A stretch of 9,006 nucleotides of DNA from Belnapia sp. (lineage in GTDB: Bacteria; Pseudomonadota; Alphaproteobacteria; Acetobacterales; Acetobacteraceae): NCBI GenBank assembly GCA_028291445.1, contig JAQGIA010000552.1, positions 1 to 9,006 on the forward strand, written 5' to 3'. Position 1 is the stretch's first letter; each line of letters opens with the position of its first letter. The position numbers were made by a program, and so were the translations under genes. The notes under the pieces were generated by a model. It was not told the origin of the DNA. It saw only the letters and a program-made list of their open reading frames with translations, and made no database searches. Below, in pieces: positions 1 through 6,182 of the stretch.

Positions 1-1262
1 TGACCAAGCGGGACCGCGAGGCGGCGGGCCAGGGCATGGTGCTGGCGGTCGCCGGCTGCGTCGCCCAGGCGGAGGGCGCCGAGATCGCCGCCCGCGCGCC
101 CTGGGTCGATATCGTGCTCGGGCCGCAGACCTATCACCGGCTGCCGGAGATGGTGGCGCGGGCCAGCCGGGCGGCCGGGGTGGTGATCGAGACCGAATTC
201 CCGGTCGAGCAGAAATTCGACCACCTGCCGGAACAGGCCGCCGGCCAGGGCGTGACCGCCTTCCTGACGGTGCAGGAAGGCTGCGACAAATTCTGTTCCT
301 TCTGCGTGGTGCCCTATACCCGCGGCGCCGAATATTCTCGCCCGGCTGCGGCGGTGCTGGCCGAAGCCAAGCGGCTGGTCGCCGGCGGGGCGCGGGAAAT
401 CACCCTGCTCGGGCAGAACGTGAATGCCTGGCATGGCGTCGCGCCGGATGGCGCGCGGAGCAATCTTTCGCCGGGTGGGACCACCTGGGGCCTCGGGCGG
501 TTGCTGCGCGCGCTCGCCGAGATCCCCGGGCTGCTGCGGCTGCGCTACATGACCAGCCATCCGCGCGACATGGACGACGCGCTGATCGCCGTGCATGCCG
601 AGCTGGGCGCGGTGATGCCCTATCTGCACCTGCCGGTGCAGTCGGGCTCCGACCGGATACTGGCGGCGATGAACCGCGGCCATACGGCGGCGGACTTCCT
701 CGCCGTGGTGGATCGGCTGCGGCAGGCGCAGCCCGACCTTGCCCTGACGTCCGACTTCATCGTCGGCCACCCCGGCGAGACCGAGGCGGATTTCGCCGCG
801 ACCATGGCGCTGATCGCCCGGGTCGGCTTCGCCATGGCCTATAGCTTCAAGTATTCCGCCCGGCCGGGCACCCCCGCCGCCGGCGCCCCGGGCCAGGTGG
901 CCGAGGCCGTGAAGGATGCCCGGCTCCAGGCGCTCCAGGCCTTGTTGCGGGAGCAGCAGGACGACTTCAACCGGTCCAAGGTCGGGCAGATCATCCCGGT
1001 GCTGTTCACCGGGCCGGGGCGGCATCCGGGCCAGGTGATGGGCCGCTCGCCCTGGCTGCAGCCGGTGCACCTGCAGGGTGACCCGGCCCTGGTCGGACAG
1101 GTGGCGCCGGTGCGCGTCCTGGCCGCCCATACCAATTCCTTCGCCGGCCTGCTGGTGGCCGGGGCGGGGACAGACCCGGGTCATCCGGGGGACGATCGCC
1201 AGCCAGCAAGAAGCCTCCGACCGATGCCAAGCCTCCGAACAGAGGAGCCCGCGCCCGCTTGA
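1..1262 (+). CDS. miaB: tRNA-2-methylthio-N6-isopentenyladenosine synthase MiaB (5' end outside window)
   Basis: Radical SAM methylthiotransferase that adds a methylthio group to i6A37 of tRNAs reading UNN codons, using two 4Fe-4S clusters. The reading frame is open from base 3, so the start lies upstream; by comparison with E. coli MiaB about 65 residues are missing, including the first two cysteines of the N-terminal auxiliary cluster. The third is the Cys at 57-59 in AGCVAQAEG. The radical SAM triad is CDKFCSFC, with Cys codons at 282, 294 and 303, followed by the usual VVPYTRG. Further family blocks are [27 protein letters not shown] and [20 protein letters not shown]-binding domain follows (about 960-1160). 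After TRAM comes an unusual Pro/Arg-rich tail of about 30 residues that covers the phoH ribosome-binding site. The stop overlaps the phoH start by 4 bases. MiaB is favoured over MtaB/RimO by the motif context and the phoH neighbour. Confidence 0.96.
   Translation, partial: TKRDREAAGQGMVLAVAGCVAQAEGAEIAARAPWVDIVLGPQTYHRLPEMVARASRAAGVVIETEFPVEQKFDHLPEQAAGQGVTAFLTVQEGCDKFCSFCVVPYTRGAEYSRPAAAVLAEAKRLVAGGAREITLLGQNVNAWHGVAPDGARSNLSPGGTTWGLGRLLRALAEIPGLLRLRYMTSHPRDMDDALIAVHAELGAVMPYLHLPVQSGSDRILAAMNRGHTAADFLAVVDRLRQAQPDLALTSDFIVGHPGETEADFAATMALIARVGFAMAYSFKYSARPGTPAAGAPGQVAEAVKDARLQALQALLREQQDDFNRSKVGQIIPVLFTGPGRHPGQVMGRSPWLQPVHLQGDPALVGQVAPVRVLAAHTNSFAGLLVAGAGTDPGHPGDDRQPARSLRPMPSLRTEEPAPA
1241..1247 (+). 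promoter_or_regulatory. Ribosome-binding site for the TTG start of phoH
   Basis: AGAGGAG lies 11 bases before the TTG at 1259. It decides the start: no ATG exists in this frame before the conserved domain, and the downstream GTG candidates at 1277 and 1352 lack a comparably strong upstream purine run. The site is inside the miaB coding sequence, consistent with coupled translation. Confidence 0.6.
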
Positions 1263-2458
1263 ACAACGCCCCAATCGTGTTCCGCGCCGGGGAGGGCCGG
1301 GCCGCCACGCGGCCGGCCGCCCCCCTTCCGTCGTCCGCCGAGCAGCGCACCGTGACGCTGCAATTCGACGACAACGCCCTGCTCCCCCTGTTGTACGGGG
1401 AACATGACCGCCATCTGGCGCGGATCGAGCAGCGTTTGGGGATAAGGCTGGGCTCGCGCGGCAACCGGTTGACCATCGCCGGCGGCACGGCCCTGACCGA
1501 AGTCGCCGAGGCGGCGCTGCGGTCGCTGTGGCGCCGGCTGGAAAAGGGCCAGCCGGTGGGCACAGCGGATGTGGAGGCGGCTTTGCGCATGGCCGAGGGC
1601 GACGCCGAGAACGACCCGCGCCTGCCCTTGCAGGACCGGCCGGAAATCCGCACCCGCAAGGCGGCGATCGCCCCGCGCACCCCGGCGCAGGCGGATTACA
1701 TCGACCTGCTGTCGCGCCAGGAGATGGTTTTCGGCGTCGGCCCGGCCGGCACCGGCAAGACCTATCTGGCGGTGGCCCAGGGGGTGGCGCTGTTGCAGGC
1801 GGGGCGGGTCGACCGGATCGTACTGTCCCGCCCGGCGGTCGAGGCGGGAGAGCGCCTGGGCTTCCTGCCCGGCGACCTGAAGGAGAAGGTGGACCCCTAT
1901 CTTCGCCCGCTGTATGACGCGCTGCACGACATGCTGCCCGCGGAACAGGTTGCCCGCCGGATCACCTCCGGCGAAATAGAGATTGCCCCACTGGCCTTCA
2001 TGCGGGGCCGGACGCTGGCGCATTGCTATGCGATCCTCGACGAGGCGCAGAATACCACCCCGGCGCAGATCAAGATGTTCTTGACCCGGATGGGCGAAGG
2101 GACCCGGATGGTGATCACCGGCGATCCGACCCAGGTCGATCTGCCGGCGGGACAGAGAAGCGGGCTCAGCGAGGCGTTGCGCATCCTCGATGGGGTGCAG
2201 GGCATCGGCGTGGCCCGTTTCGCGGAAGGCGACGTGGTGCGGCACCCCCTGGTGGCGCGCATCGTCGCGGCTTACGGCCGCGCGGATGGATCTGCAGCTT
2301 ATGGCCGCGCGGATGAATCGGCGGCCCATGGCCGCGCGGCTCAAGCCGTCGGTCACGGCCGCGCCGAACAGGGCGCGGGTTATGGTCGGGCCGAAGGACA
2401 GGCGGGCGAGCAGCCTGCCCGTGGGCCCAAGAAGGAACGCGATGGAACCGGAAAGTAG
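1259..2458 (+). CDS. phoH: PhoH family NTPase (PhoH-like protein, YbeZ type)
   Basis: Cytoplasmic P-loop NTPase of the PhoH/YbeZ family, linked to RNA metabolism and commonly encoded next to YbeY. Length is 399 residues from a TTG start that overlaps the miaB stop (TTGA). The N-terminal domain (about residues 29-75) has the typical [18 protein letters not shown] and a [15 protein letters not shown] block. Walker A is GPAGTGKT (161-168, Lys167), Walker B is DEAQN (261-265), and the sensor-like segment [10 protein letters not shown] follows. The conserved core ends near residue 336. The rest is an unusual low-complexity tail: five tandem nine-residue units of the type AAYGRADGS (337-381), then a polar end rich in Lys, Arg and Gly. 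If the GTG at 1352 were used, the protein would lose 31 residues that are poorly conserved in the family. Function is confident at family level; the precise RNA role is not known. Confidence 0.95.
   Translation: MNNAPIVFRAGEGRAATRPAAPLPSSAEQRTVTLQFDDNALLPLLYGEHDRHLARIEQRLGIRLGSRGNRLTIAGGTALTEVAEAALRSLWRRLEKGQPVGTADVEAALRMAEGDAENDPRLPLQDRPEIRTRKAAIAPRTPAQADYIDLLSRQEMVFGVGPAGTGKTYLAVAQGVALLQAGRVDRIVLSRPAVEAGERLGFLPGDLKEKVDPYLRPLYDALHDMLPAEQVARRITSGEIEIAPLAFMRGRTLAHCYAILDEAQNTTPAQIKMFLTRMGEGTRMVITGDPTQVDLPAGQRSGLSEALRILDGVQGIGVARFAEGDVVRHPLVARIVAAYGRADGSAAYGRADESAAHGRAAQAVGHGRAEQGAGYGRAEGQAGEQPARGPKKERDGTGK
2267..2401 (+). repeat. Tandem 27-bp coding repeat (5 units) in the 3' end of phoH
   Basis: Five consecutive 27-base units at 2267, 2294, 2321, 2348 and 2375 encode [36 protein letters not shown] and AGYGRAEGQ. 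The (Y/H)GRA core is invariant, while the flanking positions drift most in units 3 to 5. Unit length is a multiple of three, so copy-number changes would keep the frame. The block lies after the conserved PhoH core. Confidence 0.9.
2431..2436 (+). promoter_or_regulatory. Ribosome-binding site for ybeY
   Basis: GAAGGA lies five bases before the ATG at 2442, inside the last codons of phoH. It supports this ATG over the in-frame ATG at 2529 and over the much longer open frame that extends back into phoH. Confidence 0.55.
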
Positions 2459-3041
2459 TCGTCCCGAAGACCTGGCGGAAACCCCGGAGGACCCCCTCCA
2501 AACAGGTTTCCACCAGCCGGTCTTCGGGATGTGGGATGCGGCAGCGGCCGGTGCCGGGTCCGGCACCGGGGTGGTGACGGTCGATGTGGTCTTTGCCGAT
2601 CCGGCCTGGCGGCGCCTGCTGCCACGGGCCGAGGCCCTGGCCCGGCGGGCCGCCGCGGCGGCGCTGCGCGGCACCGATGCCGAGGGCGTCATCACCGTGC
2701 TGCTGGCGGATGACCGCGAGCTGCGCCGGCTGAACGCCGCGCATCGCGGCAAGGACAAGCCGACCAATGTGCTGAGCTTCCCCGGCGGCATGGCCGGGCA
2801 TCTGGGCGACATCGCCCTGGCGCTGGGCGTCGTGCGGCGGGAAGCGCTGTCCGCCGGCAAGCGTCCGGCGGCGCATTTCGCCCATCTGGTGGCGCATGGC
2901 ACGCTGCACCTGCTGGGCCATGACCATATTGGCGTGGCCGAGGCGCGGCGGATGGAACAGGCCGAGGCCCGGGCCATGCACCGCATCCGGCTGCCCAATC
3001 CGTGGCGCCTTTCCGCCCCCCTGGCGAGGACGGCGGCATGA
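2442..3041 (+). CDS. ybeY: Endoribonuclease YbeY (16S rRNA 3'-end maturation, UPF0054)
   Basis: Zinc-dependent single-strand endoribonuclease involved in 16S rRNA 3'-end processing and ribosome quality control. The signature H3xH5xH zinc motif is present as HGTLHLLGHDH (His152, His156, His162). The common Tyr before the last Asp-His is a His here, a frequent variant. The conserved block HRGKDKPTNVLSFP, with the Arg corresponding to the functionally important Arg59 of E. coli at residue 102, is intact, followed by GHLGDIAL. Length is 199 residues, longer than the usual 150-180, because of a variable N-terminal extension of about 40 residues (acidic, then Ala/Gly-rich). If translation began at the ATG at 2529 most of that would be lost, but the Shine-Dalgarno site favours 2442. 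The start overlaps the phoH end by 17 bases, and the stop overlaps the next start as ATGA. Confidence 0.95.
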   Translation: MEPESSRPEDLAETPEDPLQTGFHQPVFGMWDAAAAGAGSGTGVVTVDVVFADPAWRRLLPRAEALARRAAAAALRGTDAEGVITVLLADDRELRRLNAAHRGKDKPTNVLSFPGGMAGHLGDIALALGVVRREALSAGKRPAAHFAHLVAHGTLHLLGHDHIGVAEARRMEQAEARAMHRIRLPNPWRLSAPLARTAA

Positions 3042-3952
3042 GCGCCGCCAATGGCAACGGCCGTGACGGGCTGATGTGGCGGCTGCAAAGCCTGCTCCGC
3101 AAGCGCGAGGCCGAGAGCGTCCGCGACCGGATGGAGGAGCTGATCGAGGAGCCGCACCTGCCGCAGGGCCTCGCCCTGCCCGGCCAGCGCGGCGCCGATC
3201 TCGATGCGCAGGAACGCGCGCTGCTCGGCAACGTGTTGAAGCTGCGCGACAAGACCGCCGGCGACGTGATGCTGCCGCGCGCCGACATCATGGCGATGCC
3301 GGAGGACTACACGCTGGAGCAGGCCATCCGGCTGATCCAGCGCGATGGCCACAGCCGCTACCCGGTATTCCGCAAGCAGCTCGACGACATCGTCGGCATG
3401 GTCCACATCAAGGACGTCTTCGCCAGCGTCGGCAACGACGCATCCTTCGACATGAAGGCCATATTGCGCAAGCCGCTGTTCGTCGTGCCGAGCGTGCCGG
3501 TGCTCGACCTGCTGCTGCAGATGCGCCAGGCGCGGATCCACATGGCGCTGGTGGTCGACGAATACGGCGGGATCGACGGGCTGGTGACGATCGAGGATCT
3601 GGTCGAGACCATCACCGGCGATATCTCGGACGAGCACGACGAGCCCGGGCCGCCGCAGATGGTCGAGAAGCCGGACGGCACGATCGAGCTGGATGCGCGC
3701 ACCCCGGTCGAGGCTTTCGAGGCCAGGCTCGGCCCGGTGCTGACCGACGAGGAGCGTGCCTCCGACATCGACACCATGGGCGGCCTGGTTTTCACCCTGG
3801 CGGGGCGGGTTCCGGCCAAGGGCGAGCTGGTGTCGCATTCCTCCGGCCTTGAATTCCGGGTGCTGGAGGCCGATCCCAGACGGGTGCGGCGGCTACGGGT
3901 CCGCCGCCCTGGGGCGCCGGCCCAGCCGGTCCAGAAACAGGCGGCGGAATAG
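3038..3952 (+). CDS. corC: CBS-domain protein of the CorC/TlyC family (hemolysin-like, cytoplasmic type)
   Basis: A 304-residue protein with tandem CBS domains (about 74-130 and 142-195) and a C-terminal CorC_HlyC transporter-associated domain (about 208-288). Family blocks are VMLPRADIMAM, DGHSRYPV, DIVGMVHIKDV, MALVVDEYGGIDGLVTIEDLVE, GDISDEHD and DTMGGLVFTLAGRVP. There is no N-terminal DUF21 membrane domain, so this is the soluble CorC type, which is linked to Mg/Co efflux in E. coli; the hemolysin name is historical. I chose the ATG at 3038 because it overlaps the ybeY stop (ATGA) and has GAGGA seven bases upstream at 3026-3030. The GTG at 3002 would add 12 residues inside ybeY. Position after ybeY matches the usual order. 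The actual substrate, and whether it partners a DUF21 protein, cannot be told from here. Confidence 0.92.
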   Translation: MSAANGNGRDGLMWRLQSLLRKREAESVRDRMEELIEEPHLPQGLALPGQRGADLDAQERALLGNVLKLRDKTAGDVMLPRADIMAMPEDYTLEQAIRLIQRDGHSRYPVFRKQLDDIVGMVHIKDVFASVGNDASFDMKAILRKPLFVVPSVPVLDLLLQMRQARIHMALVVDEYGGIDGLVTIEDLVETITGDISDEHDEPGPPQMVEKPDGTIELDARTPVEAFEARLGPVLTDEERASDIDTMGGLVFTLAGRVPAKGELVSHSSGLEFRVLEADPRRVRRLRVRRPGAPAQPVQKQAAE

Positions 3953-3985
3953 CGCGGCGCAGGCAGACCGTCCGAGGGCACGGAA

Positions 3986-4426
3986 ATGGCGTTCAAGGGC
4001 AAGCCTCCCGGCACCGGTTCGGGCGATATGTCGCGCACCACTCAGGCGCTGCGGCCCAGCATTGCGCTGACCGAGCAGGAAGCCCGCAAGGCCCGCACCC
4101 TGCGGCGCCAGGGCGAGGCGCCGGCGGCGATCGCCGCGAAGCTCGGCCTGGCGCTCGACGAGGTCGAGAAGGCGCTGGTGCAGATGCGCAACCCGCGGCC
4201 GGAGACGACGCGCGGGACGCTGAACGTCACGCTCGCCGCGCATCGCTTCGTGCTGGGCGAACGGCTCGGCGAGGAGCCGTTGTGGCAGACCATGGACCGG
4301 CTGTTGGATGAGCTGATCCGCCGCCGGGCGGATACGGCGCGGCGGGCCGCCGGCCGGCGCGGCGGGACGGCTGGGGATGACTGGCTGCCCGGTCTCGATA
4401 CGGGCGGGCCGGAGCGGCCGGGCTGA
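3986..4426 (+). CDS. Hypothetical protein with HTH-like and ribbon-helix-helix-like segments
   Basis: I do not recognise this 146-residue protein as a named family. The N-terminus (1-28) is flexible and basic. Residues 29-67 look like a helix-turn-helix of the sigma-region-4 kind (helix, then APAAIAAKLGLALDEVEKAL). Residues 77-113 look like a ribbon-helix-helix unit: a strand GTLNVTL, a helix through HRFVLGERLG, then PLWQTMDRLLDELIRRR. The end is Arg/Gly/Pro-rich. Both assignments come from reading the pattern, not from a search. The ATG at 3986 has GAGGG seven bases upstream (3974-3978); the ATG at 4028 is a weaker alternative. It lies 33 bases after corC and may be the last gene of that operon. 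Codon use matches its neighbours. A DNA-binding regulator is the best guess. Its product might act on the kaiC promoter region next door, but nothing shows that directly. Confidence 0.75.
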   Translation: MAFKGKPPGTGSGDMSRTTQALRPSIALTEQEARKARTLRRQGEAPAAIAAKLGLALDEVEKALVQMRNPRPETTRGTLNVTLAAHRFVLGERLGEEPLWQTMDRLLDELIRRRADTARRAAGRRGGTAGDDWLPGLDTGGPERPG

Positions 4427-4454
4427 GTCCCCCGATCGGGCTGAGCCCCCCGAT
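4419..4454 (+). repeat. 18-bp tandem duplication across the stop codon of the HTH/RHH gene
   Basis: Two adjacent 18-base copies, 4419-4436 and 4437-4454, differ at one base only (T4428 versus C4446). The first copy contains the TGA stop at 4424-4426. The junction includes the palindrome CCCGATCGGG (4431-4440). ATCGGG (4435-4440) can pair with CCCGAT (4449-4454) to give a 6-bp stem with an 8-base loop. No T-run follows, so it is at best a weak terminator for the upstream operon. Confidence 0.85.
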
Positions 4455-4484
4455 ATAGTAGCCCCCTTGGGCCTGGCGCGGACG

Positions 4485-4510
4485 GGAACCAAGCACGGCA
4501 TCGATACGTT
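4485..4510 (+). promoter_or_regulatory. Candidate EcfG (general stress sigma factor) promoter for kaiC and the kinase
   Basis: GGAAC at 4485-4489 is followed by a 17-base spacer and CGTT at 4507-4510. This matches the published EcfG/SigT-type consensus of alphaproteobacteria, GGAAC-N16/17-CGTT, at all nine defined bases. It is in the only sizeable non-coding gap, on the right strand, and upstream of a signalling operon. By eye I found no other full match on the + strand in the window. Transcription would start near 4516-4520 and give a leader of about 135 bases before the kaiC ATG. EcfG itself is not encoded here. Confidence 0.6.
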
Positions 4511-4512
4511 TC

Positions 4513-4548
4513 CGGCACCAAGGCTCGGCGTGCCCGCCGCCGGTGCCG
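4513..4548 (+). promoter_or_regulatory. Inverted repeat near the predicted transcript start of kaiC
   Basis: CGGCACC (4513-4519) and GGTGCCG (4542-4548) are perfect 7-bp complements separated by 22 bases. It directly follows the candidate -10 element, so it could be an operator or the first stem of the leader. The loop is long and the region is GC-rich, so chance is possible. Confidence 0.3.
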
Positions 4549-4567
4549 TTACCCGTACGCATTGGCC

Positions 4568-4599
4568 CATCCCGGGGCCGTCCGGCCAGTTCCGGGATG
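4568..4599 (+). promoter_or_regulatory. Nested stem-loop in the kaiC leader
   Basis: CATCCCGG (4568-4575) pairs perfectly with CCGGGATG (4592-4599). Within the 16-base loop, GGCC at 4576-4579 can pair with GGCC at 4584-4587, stacking directly on the outer stem's 5' arm and leaving four bases (4588-4591) bulged. It ends 53 bases before the kaiC ATG. No T-run follows, so it is not an ordinary terminator; an operator or leader structure is possible. Confidence 0.4.
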
Positions 4600-4641
4600 T
4601 GAAGCGGTGCAGTATACCAGCGTCACTCAACCTGCCGGGCC

Positions 4642-4647
4642 AGGGGA
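4642..4647 (+). promoter_or_regulatory. Ribosome-binding site for the KaiC-like gene
   Basis: AGGGGA ends five bases before the ATG at 4653. It fixes the start there rather than at the in-frame GTG at 4530, which has no clear site, or at the ATG at 4674. The open frame upstream of 4653 overlaps the candidate promoter and does not resemble KaiC. Confidence 0.65.
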
Positions 4648-4652
4648 TTAAT

Positions 4653-6182
4653 ATGGCCGAAAGGCAGCAGGGGATGCACGAGGAAGACCCGCCGCGTATC
4701 TCGACCGGCAGCGAGGGTCTCGACGACATCCTCGGCGGCGGCCTCGATGCGGACCGGCTGTATCTCTGCGAGGGCCGGCCCGGTGCCGGCAAGACCACGC
4801 TGGCGCTGCAGTTCCTACGGGCCGGCGTGGCGCTGGGCGAGACCACGCTTTATGTCTCCCTGTCGGAAACCGAGCGCGAGTTGCGGCTGGTCGCCAGGCG
4901 GCATGGCTGGAGCCTGGACGGTATCGAGGTCTTCGAGCTGGTGCCGCCCGAGGCCAGCCTCGATCCCAGTCGCGAGCTGACCGTCTTCCATCCGGCCGAG
5001 ATGGAGCTGAACGAGACGACGCGGCTCATCTTCGACCGCGTCGTCGCGCTGAACCCGACGCGCATCGTGCTCGACAGCCTGTCCGAGCTGCGGCTGCTGG
5101 CGCAGAATTCGCTGCGCTACCGCCGGCAGATCCTGGCGCTGAAGCATTTCTTCACCGGGCGGACCTGCACCGTGCTGATGCTGGACGACATGTCCTCAAG
5201 GGCGGACGACCTGCAGCTGCATTCCATCGCGCATGGCGTCATCATGCTGGAGAATGTCGCGGTGGAATACGGCTCCGAGCGGCGCCGGCTGCGGGTGGTC
5301 AAGATGCGCGGCATACCCTTCCGCGGCGGCTTCCATGATTTCGCCATCCGGCATGGTGGCCTGGCGATCTATCCCCGGCTGATCGCCGCCGAGCATCGCA
5401 CGCCTTTCGCGGCGGAGATCGTCTCGAGCGGCATGCCGGGGATGGATGCCATGCTGGGCGGCGGGCTGGCGCGCGGCAGCAGCCTGCTGCTGATGGGCGC
5501 CGCGGGGGTCGGCAAGTCATCCCTTTCGCTGGGCATGTCGCTGGCCTCGGCCGGGCGCGGCGAGCATGCCGTCATCTATGCCTTCGACGAGGGCCGCGCC
5601 CATATCCTGGCGCGTTCCGCGGCGCTCGGCATGGTGCTGGACCAGGCGATGGACACTGCCCTGGTGCGGATCCAGCAGGTCGACCCGGCGGAGCTTTCGC
5701 CCGGCGAATTCATCCACCTCGTCCGTCAGGCGGTGGAGGTGGAAGGCGCCCGGCTGATCGTCATCGACAGCCTGAACGGCTATCTCAGCGCCATGCCGGA
5801 TGAGCGCTTCCTGATCCTGCAGATGCACGAGCTGCTCAGCTATCTGAATCAGCGCGGCGTGCTGACCGTGCTGGTGCTGGCCCAACACGGCATGATCGGG
5901 CCGCTGCAGACGCCGGTCGACATCAGCTATCTCAGCGATGCGGTCATGCTGCTGCGCTACTTCGAATTCGAGGGCGAGGTGCGGCGGGCGTTGTCGGTGG
6001 TCAAGAAGCGGAGCGGCCGGCATGAACGGTCGATCCGCGAATTCCAGCTCGATAACCAGGGCGTCGCCATCGGCCCGCCGCTGCGGCACTTCACCGGGGT
6101 CTTCACCGGCACGCCGCTCTATACCGGGACCCGCGCGACCCTGCTCGGCACCGACGACGGCGACGATGCCGCGGAGGCTTGA
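4653..6182 (+). CDS. KaiC-like double-domain RecA-superfamily ATPase
   Basis: A 509-residue protein with two KaiC/RecA-type ATPase domains, close to cyanobacterial KaiC in length. Domain 1 (about 14-240) opens with RISTGSEGLDDILGGGL. It has Walker A GRPGAGKT (41-48), a catalytic acidic position SET (Glu72, one Glu where cyanobacterial CI has two) and Walker B RIVLDSLSEL (Asp141). Domain 2 (about 255-480) has GMPGMDAMLGGGLARG, Walker A GAAGVGKS (282-289), FDEGRA (Asp312, Glu313) and Walker B LIVIDSLNGY (Asp372). The stretch equivalent to the CII phosphosites Ser431-Thr432 reads DISYLSD, giving Ser425-Tyr426. KKRSGRHERSIREFQL follows, as is common in proteobacterial KaiC-like proteins. No KaiA or KaiB is present. 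The next gene, a histidine kinase, overlaps by 17 bases. An output or stress-signalling role with that kinase is inferred; clock function is not established. Confidence 0.93.
   Translation: MAERQQGMHEEDPPRISTGSEGLDDILGGGLDADRLYLCEGRPGAGKTTLALQFLRAGVALGETTLYVSLSETERELRLVARRHGWSLDGIEVFELVPPEASLDPSRELTVFHPAEMELNETTRLIFDRVVALNPTRIVLDSLSELRLLAQNSLRYRRQILALKHFFTGRTCTVLMLDDMSSRADDLQLHSIAHGVIMLENVAVEYGSERRRLRVVKMRGIPFRGGFHDFAIRHGGLAIYPRLIAAEHRTPFAAEIVSSGMPGMDAMLGGGLARGSSLLLMGAAGVGKSSLSLGMSLASAGRGEHAVIYAFDEGRAHILARSAALGMVLDQAMDTALVRIQQVDPAELSPGEFIHLVRQAVEVEGARLIVIDSLNGYLSAMPDERFLILQMHELLSYLNQRGVLTVLVLAQHGMIGPLQTPVDISYLSDAVMLLRYFEFEGEVRRALSVVKKRSGRHERSIREFQLDNQGVAIGPPLRHFTGVFTGTPLYTGTRATLLGTDDGDDAAEA

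Noticed and set aside
2190..2441. Upstream extension of the YbeY reading frame into phoH
   Set aside because: It only reads the phoH repeat region in another frame. GAAGGA before the ATG at 2442 marks the real start.
1181..3838. Very long open frame on the minus strand (885 codons) opposite phoH, ybeY and corC
   Set aside because: It has no recognisable domain and spans three well-supported genes. Its His/Arg/Gln-rich translation is typical of the antisense frame of GC-rich coding DNA.
4435..4454. Stem ATCGGG/CCCGAT as intrinsic terminator of the miaB operon
   Set aside because: The stem is only 6 bp and no T-run follows; it arises from the 18-bp tandem duplication.
4590..4618. Possible sigma-70-like promoter with TTCCGG and TATACC spaced by 17 bases
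   Set aside because: The -35 match is poor and the candidate lies across the stem-loop. The EcfG-type match upstream is much stronger, so this was not listed as a feature.
4377..4652. Upstream extension of the KaiC-like reading frame
   Set aside because: It overlaps the preceding gene and the candidate promoter and shows no KaiC similarity. A good ribosome site supports the ATG at 4653.
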